Origin: Leptolinea sp964446955
Lineage (GTDB): Bacteria; Chloroflexota; Anaerolineae; Anaerolineales; Anaerolineaceae
Assembly: GCA_964446955.1 (NCBI GenBank)
Contig: CAYUQJ010000002.1
Span: forward strand, 496,001-560,000
Direction: 5' to 3'
DNA: 64,000 bases
The notes beneath the pieces are model-generated. The model did not search any database. It was not told the DNA's origin and saw only the letters and a list, made by a program, of their open reading frames with translations. The position numbers and the translations under genes are program-made. Within the stretch, counting starts at the first letter, position 1, and each line of letters begins with the position of its first letter. This document shows positions 53,413 to 62,473 of the stretch, piece by piece.

Positions 53413-54678
53413 ATGGTCGAACAGAAGAAACACAATGTGCGAAAAGGGTTGATCCTTCTGGCTTATATCGCTTTCATAGCTCTCGGATTGCCTGATGGAT
53501 TGCTGGGGGTTGGATGGCCTTCCATTCGATCTGACTTTGGCATTCCCCTTGATTCCATGGGGATGATCCTTTTTACGGCAACCATCGGTTACCTGACATC
53601 CAGCTTTTTCAATGGAAAATTGATCTCCCGGTTTGGCGTGGGGGGCGTACTGGCAGGAAGCTGTCTGTTGACCGGCTTCACTTTGATCGGATACTCCATA
53701 TCACCATCCTGGTGGTTGATGGTCGCGTTGGGGCTTTTTGCCGGTCTTGGAGCCGGAGCCATAGATGCCGGATTGAATACATATGTGGCCGCCAATTTCC
53801 ACGAAGGTTTGATGCAATGGTTGCACGCCAGTTATGGCATTGGTGTTACCCTGAGCCCGTTGATCATGACATTCGCCGTCAGTTCGATGAATTCATGGCG
53901 GCTCGGTTATGATATCGTCGGTGGATTTCAGATCATCCTGGGGATCAGCTTTTTATTCACCCTGCCATATTGGAAAAGCGACAAAAAACCGGACGATACC
54001 GGGGAAAACAAAAAACTCACAGATTACAAAACATCATACCGGGAAACGTTTCAACAACCCCGTGTATGGTTAAGTATTTTGCTGTTCTTCATATACTGCG
54101 GCGCGGAGGTTTCATTGGGCGCCTGGGCATATTCCCTGCTGACTGAAAGCCGGGGGATAGAACCAGCCATTGCCGGCCTGCTCACCGGTAGTTACTGGGC
54201 TTTCTTTACCATTGGCCGGTTTTCCGCCGGATTGTATACGCGGCGTGTCAAACTCGATACATTGATGTATATCAGTATCCTTTTGGCGATGGCTGGCGTT
54301 ACATTACTATGGGTGAACGTCTCGGATACCCTGAGCCTCATCGGAATCGGTCTGACGGGTCTTGCCATCGCCCCCATTTTCCCGGGTTTCATGTCCGGAA
54401 CGGTGACAAGGGTACATCCACGCTTTGCTGCAAATACGATTGGAATGGAAATGAGCGCCGCGGGTATCGGTTCTGCCGCTGGCCCGGCTTTGATGGGTAT
54501 TTTGGCAAAAAACATTTCCCTGGAGGTCGTCCCCCCGGGGTTGTTTGTGATGTTCTCTCTGCTACTGGCACTGTATGCCTATGTCGTGATCTCAGGGCAG
54601 CAGCCAGCGGTTCAAGCCGCCATCAGTCTGGAAATCCCCACCGCGGAAAAACCACCGGCTATCTCACCGGAAGGGTGA
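53413..54678 (+). CDS. MFS transporter
   Basis: A 421-residue major-facilitator protein with 12 predicted helices. It shows the N-terminal ALGLPDGLLGVGWPSIRSDFGIPLDSMGMILFTATIGYLTSSFFNGKLISRFGVG with the motif-A-like loop between helices 2 and 3, and a later SYWAFFTIGRFSAGLYTRRV, the repeat of that loop in the second half. It is closest to the FucP/sugar-type group. The C-terminal ~20 residues overlap the HlyD gene end on the other strand by 20 bases. Substrate unknown. Confidence 0.9.
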   Translation: MVEQKKHNVRKGLILLAYIAFIALGLPDGLLGVGWPSIRSDFGIPLDSMGMILFTATIGYLTSSFFNGKLISRFGVGGVLAGSCLLTGFTLIGYSISPSWWLMVALGLFAGLGAGAIDAGLNTYVAANFHEGLMQWLHASYGIGVTLSPLIMTFAVSSMNSWRLGYDIVGGFQIILGISFLFTLPYWKSDKKPDDTGENKKLTDYKTSYRETFQQPRVWLSILLFFIYCGAEVSLGAWAYSLLTESRGIEPAIAGLLTGSYWAFFTIGRFSAGLYTRRVKLDTLMYISILLAMAGVTLLWVNVSDTLSLIGIGLTGLAIAPIFPGFMSGTVTRVHPRFAANTIGMEMSAAGIGSAAGPALMGILAKNISLEVVPPGLFVMFSLLLALYAYVVISGQQPAVQAAISLEIPTAEKPPAISPEG

Positions 54679-55288
54679 CATCTGCCGGCATACCCGGTTT
54701 TAAGTCCATGTTCGGGTTCGGGATGGTCAACTTGACCGCATAGACGGTATTTTTTCGATTCTGTATCGTCTGCGCGTTACGGGGTGTGAATTCCGCCTCA
54801 TCGGCAATGCGGGTTACCATGCCAATATACACATTGCCGGGAAATGAATCTACCGTCACAGCCAGATCCTGCCCCAGATAAATCTGTCCGTACTGCGATT
54901 CGGGAACATAGACCGTCACATTGACCGTTGACAGGTCCGCAACAACCAGCAATGAGCCGCCGGCCGTGGTGATCTCACCCGGATCGGCCGCGCGTAACAG
55001 CACAATACCATCTATAGGCGACCGGATATTGCCGGACGATGTCCCCGCCCCTTCCCTGACTACAGCCAGGAGCTGGTCTTTCTTTACAGGGTCACCCTCA
55101 TCAACCAGCATGCGGTCTACGATCCCTCCAGTCACTACACCCAGATGAATCTCGTTTGCTTCAATAGACCCCGAAGCAATTGTGCCGTTATGAAAAATTG
55201 TTGTCTGGAACAGGTAATAAAGTCCATACGCCACAACGGCAAATATGATGACAAAGAGGGGTATGAATTTCTTGTTGTGATTTTGCAT
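54659..55288 (-). CDS. HlyD/membrane-fusion-like protein, hairpin missing
   Basis: A 209-residue protein with one N-terminal membrane helix (residues 8-28), a lipoyl/biotinyl-like half (IASGSIEANEIHLGVVTGGIVDRMLVDEGDPVKKDQLLAVV), then, after only ~12 residues (REGAGTSSGNIR), the second half (SPIDGIVLLRAADPGEITTAGGSLLVVADLS) and a beta-barrel part. The coiled-coil hairpin usual between the halves is absent. Last gene of the exporter operon, after a 56-base gap. Probably an extracytoplasmic adaptor of the ABC exporter. Confidence 0.87.
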   Translation of the reverse strand: MQNHNKKFIPLFVIIFAVVAYGLYYLFQTTIFHNGTIASGSIEANEIHLGVVTGGIVDRMLVDEGDPVKKDQLLAVVREGAGTSSGNIRSPIDGIVLLRAADPGEITTAGGSLLVVADLSTVNVTVYVPESQYGQIYLGQDLAVTVDSFPGNVYIGMVTRIADEAEFTPRNAQTIQNRKNTVYAVKLTIPNPNMDLKPGMPADVTLPVR

Positions 55289-55344
55289 GCTTCACCTTGG
55301 TTAAATAATACTGATTGTGAAGGAATCTGGCGTGGTTTTCAGCA

Positions 55345-56274
55345 TTAACGCGCGACCAGTGACATAAATGCATCTTCCATGACCGGCAGCGCCGGCTTAA
55401 CAATGGCCTGCCTTATACCGTTGCTCTCCAGACTGGACGAAATATCCCGATGCCGTACGCTGCTTTTCGCCAGAATTCGCAAATGGTCGCCCGCCAGGCT
55501 GGTACGCAGAACACCATCCGTCGCGGCCAGGATATCCATGACCGGCAGTAACATATCCGTGCGATCGCTGTTTCCCCCTTCGGGGAATACTTCCCACATG
55601 TTTCCCTTCAGAGAAGCTTTTATGTTAGCCGGAGTATCCAGGGCCAACAGGCGACCGTTATTCAATATACCGACCCTTCCGCAGTATTCTGATTCATCCA
55701 TGTAATGGGTGGTAACCAGAATAGTGATTCCTTTAGTCACAAGATCATAGATCATCTCCCAGAATGCCCGGCGGGCTGTCGGATCCACCCCCGACGTTGG
55801 CTCATCCAATAGCAGGAGCTGCGGACGGTGAACAATGGCCGCGGCAAGCGCGAGCCGCTGCCGCCACCCGGCTGACAGGGTTCGCACCAGCTGTCCGCTC
55901 ACAGGAGAAAGCACCAGATGTTCAAGGAGTTCATCCACCCGGCTTATATCCTTTACTCCGTAAACACCCGCGTAGAACGCCAGGTTCTCACGCGCAGTCA
56001 GCTCATTATACAGGGCGAATTTCTGTGACATATACCCGGTTCGAGCGCGTACCTCTTCCGACTGGGTGGCCGCGTCGTAACCAATGACCCGGGCGGACCC
56101 TTCGCTTGGGCTGATTAAACCCAGCAACATGCGGATCGTTGTGGTCTTTCCGGAACCATTCGGACCCAGATACCCCACAACCTGCCCGGGCTCAATATCA
56201 AACGTAATATGGTCAACGGCCGTAAAATCCCCGAACCGGCGGGTAAGGCCCATCACCGAAATAATGGATGTCAT
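55345..56274 (-). CDS. ABC transporter ATP-binding protein (YbhF-like, half 2)
   Basis: A 309-residue ATPase: Walker A GPNGSGKTT, Q-loop TGYMSQKFALYNELT, signature LSAGWRQRLALAAAIVHRP (a variant of LSGGQ), Walker B LLLLDEPTSGVDP and H-loop TTHYMDE. The C-terminal ~90 residues form an extra regulatory domain. It overlaps the upstream ATPase gene by four bases. In E. coli YbhF both ATPases are fused in one protein; here they are separate. It drives an ABC-2-type exporter. Confidence 0.93.
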   Translation of the reverse strand: MTSIISVMGLTRRFGDFTAVDHITFDIEPGQVVGYLGPNGSGKTTTIRMLLGLISPSEGSARVIGYDAATQSEEVRARTGYMSQKFALYNELTARENLAFYAGVYGVKDISRVDELLEHLVLSPVSGQLVRTLSAGWRQRLALAAAIVHRPQLLLLDEPTSGVDPTARRAFWEMIYDLVTKGITILVTTHYMDESEYCGRVGILNNGRLLALDTPANIKASLKGNMWEVFPEGGNSDRTDMLLPVMDILAATDGVLRTSLAGDHLRILAKSSVRHRDISSSLESNGIRQAIVKPALPVMEDAFMSLVAR

Positions 56275-57227
56275 TCTTCTCTTTCCTCCCGCCTTTCACC
56301 CGCCAATTCGATAAAAACATCTTCCAGAAGGGGTGGAATTTCCTTGAAAGACCACGTGTTTCCACCGGCTGAACGGATCGCTCTGGCCAGCCTCTTTTTC
56401 ACGTCAGCGGACGTGCCCTCCGCTACACGAAGATGAAGATGTTCGCCAAAACGCTGAGCGTCCTGCACATCCGTATCCAGGCGGGCTGTTTTAACCAGTA
56501 ATGATAAAGGCTCGCCGGTCAATTCCAGAATTCTGCCAGCCAGTAATTGACGCAGTTGACTCGGCGTTCCCTCCTGTATGATTTGGCCTAACCGCATGAA
56601 ACCCACCTTTGAACAACGGGATGCTTCATCCATATACGGGGTGCAGACCAGAACAGCCATCCCCTGTTCTCCGGACAAACGGATGACCAGCTGCCAGAAG
56701 TCCTGGCGCGTCACAGGGTCAACGCCGGTGGTGGGTTCATCCAGCAGCAACAGGCGCGGCCGGTTAACCAGAGCACAGGCCAGCCCGAGTTTTTGTTTCA
56801 TTCCACCGGACAACTGCCCGGCCAGGCGGTTTTCGAAAGCGTCCAGACCTACGAATGCCAGATTTTCCCGCGACCGGGGCAGCCATTCATTTTCTGCCAT
56901 TCCACGGACCTCCGCCAGAAAGCGGATATTCTCAAGAACAGTTAGATCTTCATACAATGAGAACTGCTGACTTAAATAACCTATTCGTTCCCGGGCCTGT
57001 TCGGCCTGGTCCATAAGTGAGAGGCCACAGATTTTTACGGATCCGTGATCCGGTTTAAAAGCACCGCAGATCAACCGCAGGGTGGTCGTCTTTCCGGCCC
57101 CATCCGGCCCCACCAACCCGTAGATCTGTCCGGGCAGCACTGTGAGGCTGACATCGGTGACAGCATGGATGTCACCAAAAGAACGGGTTAGATGTTCAAC
57201 CAGCAGAACAGGTTCGGGCATGGTCAA
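56271..57227 (-). CDS. ABC transporter ATP-binding protein (YbhF-like, half 1)
   Basis: A 318-residue ATPase: Walker A GPDGAGKTT, Q-loop IGYLSQQFSLYEDLT, signature LSGGMKQKLGLACAL, Walker B LLLLDEPTTGVDPVTR, and CTPYMDE at the H-loop, where proline-tyrosine stands in place of the usual histidine position: PYMDEAS. The C-terminal tail is about 95 residues. It overlaps both neighbours by four bases. Together with the 55345 ATPase it would form the motor of the exporter. Confidence 0.93.
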   Translation of the reverse strand: MTMPEPVLLVEHLTRSFGDIHAVTDVSLTVLPGQIYGLVGPDGAGKTTTLRLICGAFKPDHGSVKICGLSLMDQAEQARERIGYLSQQFSLYEDLTVLENIRFLAEVRGMAENEWLPRSRENLAFVGLDAFENRLAGQLSGGMKQKLGLACALVNRPRLLLLDEPTTGVDPVTRQDFWQLVIRLSGEQGMAVLVCTPYMDEASRCSKVGFMRLGQIIQEGTPSQLRQLLAGRILELTGEPLSLLVKTARLDTDVQDAQRFGEHLHLRVAEGTSADVKKRLARAIRSAGGNTWSFKEIPPLLEDVFIELAGERREEREE

Positions 57228-58345
57228 TCCAGTTGTTTACGAAAACGGACAGCGGTTGCCGCCATCACCAACAGGGCGAAAAAGCACAACGCCATGATCT
57301 CGGGGATCATCACGGAAGCGCCGGTTCCCTTGAGCACAATACCGCGGGTGATGATCAGGAAATACCGCAGGGGAATGGCATAACTGACAACCTGAAGAAA
57401 TCCGGGCATGGCTGCCAGCGGGAACATAAAGCCGGATAGAAAAATGGACGGCAGCAGGGTAAACATGGTGGTCAGCATGGCTTCCTGCTGCGTATTGGCC
57501 ACAGTGGATATGAGTAGCCCGATGCCCAATGTGGTGATGAGGAAGAGGCAGGAAAGAAGCAGAAGCAATAACAGGCTGCCATTAATGGGCACATTGAACA
57601 GCAGTACACCCACGACCAGTATCTCTACCATATCAACGAAAGCGATCAGCACGTAGGGGAGCATTTTTCCGGCCACCATTTCCCAGGAACGGATGGGGGT
57701 GACGATCAACTGCTCGATCGTGCCGCGTTCCCGTTCGCGCACGATGGATGTGGATGTGAGAAAAGTGGTCAGAAATTGCAGGATCAAGCCAATGAGAGCC
57801 GGGATCATGTAGTAGGCCGTGATCATCCCCGGGTTGTACCAGACCTGCGTGCGCACATCCACCGGAAGCTGGGTTCTTGCCGGTCGCATAGTACGTTCGG
57901 CAACGATCTTTGTAGCCTGAGATTGTCCGACCATCACAGCCGCGGTCAAAGCAGTTCCAGCCACATTCGGGTCGGATCCATCGATGATAAAGGCCACCGT
58001 ACCGGTCCGCCCGGCCACAATTTCACGCCCATAATCCGGCGGGATGATGATTGCCGCGCGTGCCAGGTTGCTCTCAATCAGGTAGTTCATCTCGTCTTCG
58101 CCGGTAATGTAATATTCCAGCTTGAAATAGTCAGAAGAGCGGTAGGCATCCAGCAACGCACGGGATTGACTGGTGTGATCGCGGTCAAGTACCGCCAGGG
58201 GGATGTTTCGCACATCATTGGTGATGGCATACCCCAGCAGGAAAAGCATAGCCACCGGATAGATCAGGGTCAGTACCAGAGTGCGTGGATCGCGCACGAT
58301 CTGGATGAATTCCTTACGAATCAGGGAAAGCAATCGCTGTTTCAT
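57224..58345 (-). CDS. ABC-2-type permease (YbhS/YbhR-like)
   Basis: A 373-residue ABC-2 permease. N-terminal helix ends RKEFIQIVRDPRTLVLTLIYPVAMLFLLGYAI, then a large extracytoplasmic loop (residues ~50-180, AIIIPPDYGREIVAGRTGTVAFIIDGSDPNVA), followed by five helices with VRERERGTIEQLIVTPIRSWEMVAGKMLPYVLIA, the hallmark of the family. Only one permease is found, whereas YbhGFSR systems have two; it could homodimerise. Overlaps both neighbours as ATGA. Confidence 0.93.
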   Translation of the reverse strand: MKQRLLSLIRKEFIQIVRDPRTLVLTLIYPVAMLFLLGYAITNDVRNIPLAVLDRDHTSQSRALLDAYRSSDYFKLEYYITGEDEMNYLIESNLARAAIIIPPDYGREIVAGRTGTVAFIIDGSDPNVAGTALTAAVMVGQSQATKIVAERTMRPARTQLPVDVRTQVWYNPGMITAYYMIPALIGLILQFLTTFLTSTSIVRERERGTIEQLIVTPIRSWEMVAGKMLPYVLIAFVDMVEILVVGVLLFNVPINGSLLLLLLLSCLFLITTLGIGLLISTVANTQQEAMLTTMFTLLPSIFLSGFMFPLAAMPGFLQVVSYAIPLRYFLIITRGIVLKGTGASVMIPEIMALCFFALLVMAATAVRFRKQLD

Positions 58346-58968
58346 AAGTTATCCGATCGCTCCTGATCTTCCTCGGCCAGAACACCCTGTAAGTAGAGGT
58401 CTATAAATCGGTCAAGCGATCTTTCGTCTGATGGAACTCCGGGAAGGTTCTGTAAAAGAACACCGGTAATGTAGTATGAAAAGAACAAACCAATAAATGA
58501 ACGCAATATGATCGGCGCGGGGATATCACGCAACCGTCCTTTTTTGCCTTCCATCAGGGCTTCCAGCCGAACCAGATGAGGGGCAATGGCCGCGTATAGA
58601 ACGGGAACATGCACCGTTTTAAATTCAACGATCTCGATGAATAACATGTTAAAGAGATCAGGGCGGTTGACCAGCTCCCTTACCAGCAGGCGCGCAGCAG
58701 AGCGAATCACATCCGCGATGGTGTCGCCCTGCACGGATTCGATCAGCGGGATAATCGTATGATATGGGTGTTTTTCCTGAAGCACCGCCAGCCAGATATC
58801 TTCCTTGGTGGCAAAATGGTTGTAAATCGCGCCCACCGTCACCCCGGCATCCTGGCTGATCTCCCGCATCGGTGTGGCATTGTAGCCCCTGTCAACAAAA
58901 AGACGAAAGGCGGAATCGATGATCCGCGACCGTGTCTCAATGCTTTTTTCCCGGTTTGATCTTGGCAT
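58342..58968 (-). CDS. TetR-family regulator of the exporter operon
   Basis: A 208-residue TetR protein, first gene of the operon. HTH region IIDSAFRLFVDRGYNATPMREISQDAGVTVGAIYNHFATKEDIW (residues 15-58), C-terminal ligand domain with a long helix. Its stop overlaps the permease start (ATGA at 58342-58345). CecR (YbiH), the regulator of ybhGFSR, occupies the same position in E. coli. A -10 TATAAT (58982-58977) and a small palindrome lie directly upstream, so autoregulation is likely. The ATG follows eight bases after the -10. Confidence 0.92.
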   Translation of the reverse strand: MPRSNREKSIETRSRIIDSAFRLFVDRGYNATPMREISQDAGVTVGAIYNHFATKEDIWLAVLQEKHPYHTIIPLIESVQGDTIADVIRSAARLLVRELVNRPDLFNMLFIEIVEFKTVHVPVLYAAIAPHLVRLEALMEGKKGRLRDIPAPIILRSFIGLFFSYYITGVLLQNLPGVPSDERSLDRFIDLYLQGVLAEEDQERSDNL

Positions 58969-58976
58969 TTTTCCCT

Positions 58977-59005
58977 ATTATAAACATAGATAACGAATGT
59001 TCATT
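58977..59005 (-). promoter_or_regulatory. Exporter operon promoter with small palindrome
   Basis: On the minus strand a perfect TATAAT (58982-58977) lies eight bases before the TetR start, implying a nearly leaderless message (AGGGA also lies in the gap). The palindrome AATG-TT-CATT at 58996-59005 sits at the -35 position, a likely repressor site. Confidence 0.55.
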
Positions 59006-59122
59006 ATTTATTATATACAAAGCAGATCACAAAACAATAGCCTTTTCGCAGATGTGTTTTTTTCGGGTATGATTCTCTGGTCTGATTTTTAAAGGATCCC
59101 TGATACCTTTCGGGAGGTAAAC

Positions 59123-59830
59123 TTGAATTATCCACGCAGCAACGCCTACGATCCGGATTTCGTTCGAGCGAATATGATGGGCCCCAATGCGATGAAATTG
59201 CTCGAAGAACTATCAGGGTCTCTAGCCCTCAAGCCGGGAATGCGCGTGCTTGACCTGGGCTGCGGCACAGGTTTGACATCCATTTTTCTGACAAAGGAAT
59301 TCGGGGTGACAGTATTTGCCGTTGATCTTTGGATCAACGCGACAGAAAACTACCAGCGTTTCAAAGAATATGGACTGGATGACCGGATCATACCCATCCA
59401 CGCGGAAGCGCATGACCTGCCCTTCGCGGAAGCCTACTTTGACGCGGCTGTTAGCATTGATTCATACCACTACTTCGGTCACGAAGACACCTACCTGGAT
59501 AAGCATCTCGCGCCGCTTATAAAACCCGGTGGACAGATCGGCATTGCTGTTCCGGGCTTCCTGCGGGAATACGGCGAGAATATTCCGGATGAGATCAGCC
59601 CCTTTGTGAAGCCGGATTACAATTTTCACTCACATGAATGGTGGAAAGCCTTATGGTCAGGCTCAAATTTGTTCAAAGTGCAAACCAGTGAACATCTGTC
59701 ATGTTGCGCAGAATCCTGGGCCGATTGGCTTACCTGCGACAATGAGCATGCCGTTTCAGACCGCGAGATGATGAAGGCTGAAGGCGGAAATCATTTCAGT
59801 ATCGTCGGGCTGACAGCTGTCCGGATCTAA
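59123..59830 (+). CDS. Class I SAM-dependent methyltransferase
   Basis: A 235-residue methyltransferase. Motif I is MRVLDLGCGTGLTSIFLTKEFGV (about residues 38-60), motif II VFAVDLWINA, then DLPFAEAYFDAAVSIDSYHYFG and LIKPGGQIGIAVPGF. Closest in layout to cyclopropane-fatty-acid-synthase-like and UbiE-like enzymes. TTG 59123 has GGGAGG at 59112. Single gene; substrate unknown. It ends convergently with the TetR gene, with four bases of overlap. Confidence 0.9.
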   Translation: MNYPRSNAYDPDFVRANMMGPNAMKLLEELSGSLALKPGMRVLDLGCGTGLTSIFLTKEFGVTVFAVDLWINATENYQRFKEYGLDDRIIPIHAEAHDLPFAEAYFDAAVSIDSYHYFGHEDTYLDKHLAPLIKPGGQIGIAVPGFLREYGENIPDEISPFVKPDYNFHSHEWWKALWSGSNLFKVQTSEHLSCCAESWADWLTCDNEHAVSDREMMKAEGGNHFSIVGLTAVRI

Positions 59831-60456
59831 CCGGCCACAGATTTTCCAGTCGCATTCCGGACAACCTGGAAAGGGCCATAGAATGACATTCGGGCCAGCA
59901 TATCAGCCATCTCTTCCGGAGATTCCCGACAGTCATTTTGCAGCCAGGTTTGCACCACACCCATATGTGCCGCGCCTATGTAAGATATCAAATAATCAGC
60001 GGGAAGAGTTAATTCGGTAGCCGCTTTTTCAGGGAAATAACCCAGACTGAAAAGGTTCTTTTCGATGGTTCGCTTGATACGGCTTTGCAACCCCAGTTTA
60101 CTCTCCACGCCCAGCAGGGCATGCATCATACGGGCATGTTCTTTGATATAAGCAAAAAGGGAAACGATCACAGGAACGGGACTCTTTTCGGTATAGTACG
60201 TTTCAATAGATATTCCCTCAGACCCCATAAGAATGCGGTTAAACCGGTCAAGAATGGCATCTTCCGTTTTTTCCAACAGGTCAAATTTATCGCGATAGTG
60301 CAGATAAAACGTACCCCGGTTGATGTTCGCCCGCGCTGTGATGTCACTGACCGAAATGGCGTCAAACCCCTTTTCCTCGATCAGATCGATCAACGCGTTC
60401 CGAATCGCGTCCTGAGACTTCAGTATCCTCCGGTCGATTCGTTTCTCTTTTTCCAT
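59827..60456 (-). CDS. TetR-family regulator
   Basis: A 209-residue TetR protein. The HTH ILKSQDAIRNALIDLIEEKGFDAISVSDITARANINRGTFYLHYRDKFDLLEK (residues 9-60) is typical of the TetR/AcrR group with a TetR_C_7/C_8-like ligand domain. ATG 60456 has GAGGCAAGG ahead of it; the in-frame start at 60510 lacks a site. It is divergent from the patatin gene at 60657, which may be its target. Convergent overlap of four bases with the methyltransferase gene. Confidence 0.88.
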   Translation of the reverse strand: MEKEKRIDRRILKSQDAIRNALIDLIEEKGFDAISVSDITARANINRGTFYLHYRDKFDLLEKTEDAILDRFNRILMGSEGISIETYYTEKSPVPVIVSLFAYIKEHARMMHALLGVESKLGLQSRIKRTIEKNLFSLGYFPEKAATELTLPADYLISYIGAAHMGVVQTWLQNDCRESPEEMADMLARMSFYGPFQVVRNATGKSVAG

Positions 60457-60528
60457 ACCTTGCCTCGCAAATAATCGACACATGCCTGTTAACTGTCCAT
60501 TATTCAACAATCCAGTCTGGAATGTGTA

Positions 60529-60557
60529 TTGAAATCAGGCTGGAATGACATTATACT
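60529..60557 (+). promoter_or_regulatory. Promoter of the patatin gene
   Basis: -35 TTGAAA (60529-60534), 17-bp spacer, -10 TATACT (60552-60557), about 95 bases before the start codon. Confidence 0.65.
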
Positions 60558-60656
60558 GGGGAATAGTAAGATAATCAACACATTGTCGTTTAATTTCTAT
60601 ACATAAGTGAAACATAACATGCAATAAACCGTATGTATAAATACAGGTGACCTTTT

Positions 60657-61583
60657 ATGAAACGATGGAATTTTGACAGGAGACTGGCTTTTGTATTGAG
60701 CGGTGGAGGGGCCCGCGGCGCATTGCAGGTAGGAGCCATCCGCGCGTTACTGGAAGCCGGGTATCAACCCGATCTGGTAACCGGCACATCGATCGGCGCC
60801 GCCAATGGCGCCTTTTTGTCCATCCATGGATTTGACCTTAACGGTATCGAAAAATTGGAACAAATCTGGCAGTCTACCATGCGCGCCGAACTGATCTCAC
60901 CCAATCTGTGGTGGGAAACCATGCGTATTCTCTTCAAACCCCGCAACGGTCATTCCTTTCAAAAGGTAAGGGATTTCGCCATTGAGAACGGGATCAAACC
61001 AGATCTACGGTTTAAAGACCTGGACAGTGTCTATCTCTACCCGGTGGCAGCTGATTTAAATAGCGGACTACCGGTTGTTTTCGGCATTGACCCGGAGGAG
61101 CGTATTCTTGACAGTGTACTGGCATCAATGTCACTGCCACCCTGGATACTGCCGGAAGAGAAAGATGGCCGCTACCTGATGGACGGCGGAGCGGTAAGCA
61201 ATCTTCCGGTGGAGGCGGCTGTCCAACAGGGTGCCACAGAGATTATTGCCCTCGACCTGTTCGATCCGGCGGAAGAGGATTCAGAGGAGGCATCGGGAAT
61301 CCGTCCTCTTCTGTGGAAAGTAAACCGCACGATCGAGACCCGCCTCGTGCAATTGGAGATCAAGCTGGCAGAATCACAGGGAATACCGGTCAAACATATT
61401 GTGCTAAAAGGGGACCCTCCGGTCCCTCTGTGGGATTTCCGCCGATCTGTGGAGCTGATGGATACCGGATACCAGATCACAAAACAGGCCATATCAGCCT
61501 GGCAGCCCAGACCGGAACCGGCCTGGTGGAATCCGGAGCGCTACCGGCTATGGATCAACAGTTTGATCAATATTCTGGACTGA
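60657..61583 (+). CDS. Patatin-like phospholipase
   Basis: A 308-residue patatin-fold hydrolase. The oxyanion loop is VLSGGGARGALQVGAIRALLEAG, the nucleophile motif GTSIGAANG (Ser45) and the catalytic acid DGG (Asp176, in LMDGGAVSNLPVEAA), so the Ser-Asp dyad is complete. The lid and C-terminus resemble RssA/YjjU-type bacterial lipases. No signal peptide or membrane helix, so a cytoplasmic enzyme acting on lipids or acyl esters. Promoter of its own; divergent TetR may control it. Confidence 0.92.
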   Translation: MKRWNFDRRLAFVLSGGGARGALQVGAIRALLEAGYQPDLVTGTSIGAANGAFLSIHGFDLNGIEKLEQIWQSTMRAELISPNLWWETMRILFKPRNGHSFQKVRDFAIENGIKPDLRFKDLDSVYLYPVAADLNSGLPVVFGIDPEERILDSVLASMSLPPWILPEEKDGRYLMDGGAVSNLPVEAAVQQGATEIIALDLFDPAEEDSEEASGIRPLLWKVNRTIETRLVQLEIKLAESQGIPVKHIVLKGDPPVPLWDFRRSVELMDTGYQITKQAISAWQPRPEPAWWNPERYRLWINSLINILD

Positions 61584-61588
61584 CTTGC

Positions 61589-62368
61589 TCAACCCATGAA
61601 CAACCGTGCCATACTCCTGACTTCCCCATCAGGGTCATTTCGGGCATGTTTCAGAACATCCGATGGAATATCCCGCGTCATTAACCCCAGGCTCCGTACC
61701 GCTTCCCACCGCAGCGGAGGCCGGCTGTCATGAAGAATGGTAGATATCAGGATTAAACGCGTTTTTTCGGACGGAAAGGACTGAAAAGCGCGAATGAGTT
61801 TCCACTGCAGGACAGGATCACCCTGCGCGGATTGATAGGCCGCAATCAGTACCGCCTCCGAGCGCGCAGTCTTTTCTGTATAGGAAATATGCCCGATGGC
61901 GTCAACCGCTTCCCGTACCCGGCGTGGATCACCCTCCCGTACAACATCTTCCAGTATAGGCAGAGCGGAATATCCCATCCGGATAATCACCCGGGCGGCA
62001 AGATCCCGTGGAAGCGGGTAGCTCCGTTTTCGAAACCCATTTTCCGGCAATGAATTGTGTTGATTTTGACGGATCTGCCCCAATAGACTGATCAGAGCTG
62101 GTAAAGCCGGTTCTCCAATCCGGTTTAACGCCGTACAGATTTCCAGACGGCTGTATAACGCCGTCTCCTTTTTCAGGTGGTCGCATAATCCGGCAATTGC
62201 GAGTGATTCCCGGCGATACCCCAACAGACGGGCAGCCGCCGATCTCACGTCGGCAGCCGGATCCTCCAACAGGGAGACCAATGCAGAAGAAGACAGATAC
62301 TGCCATTCAACCTCATATCCCTCCGCAATCTGCCCGCGGTTTGATCTGGCCTTTTGTCTGCTATCCAT
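61589..62368 (-). CDS. HEAT-repeat protein
   Basis: A 259-residue alpha-helical protein with about five HEAT-like repeats, e.g. LVSLLEDPAADVRSAAARLLGYRRESLAIAGLCDHLKKETALYSRLEICTALNRIGEPALPALISLLG and ILEDVVREGDPRRVREAVDAIGHIS. The D/R pattern is that of PBS-lyase-like HEAT proteins. ATG 62368 is used; GTG 62377 in frame is possible. It ends five bases from the patatin stop on the other strand. Function unknown, probably protein contact. Confidence 0.82.
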   Translation of the reverse strand: MDSRQKARSNRGQIAEGYEVEWQYLSSSALVSLLEDPAADVRSAAARLLGYRRESLAIAGLCDHLKKETALYSRLEICTALNRIGEPALPALISLLGQIRQNQHNSLPENGFRKRSYPLPRDLAARVIIRMGYSALPILEDVVREGDPRRVREAVDAIGHISYTEKTARSEAVLIAAYQSAQGDPVLQWKLIRAFQSFPSEKTRLILISTILHDSRPPLRWEAVRSLGLMTRDIPSDVLKHARNDPDGEVRSMARLFMG

Positions 62369-62473
62369 GAATTCCACAGTCCTTATTTATTCTAGAAAAT
62401 ATTCAACCCTTTGCCTGACAAAGATCAGGCCGTGGGACTACAATAGTACCATCACACCCAGAGAGAGATCTGT

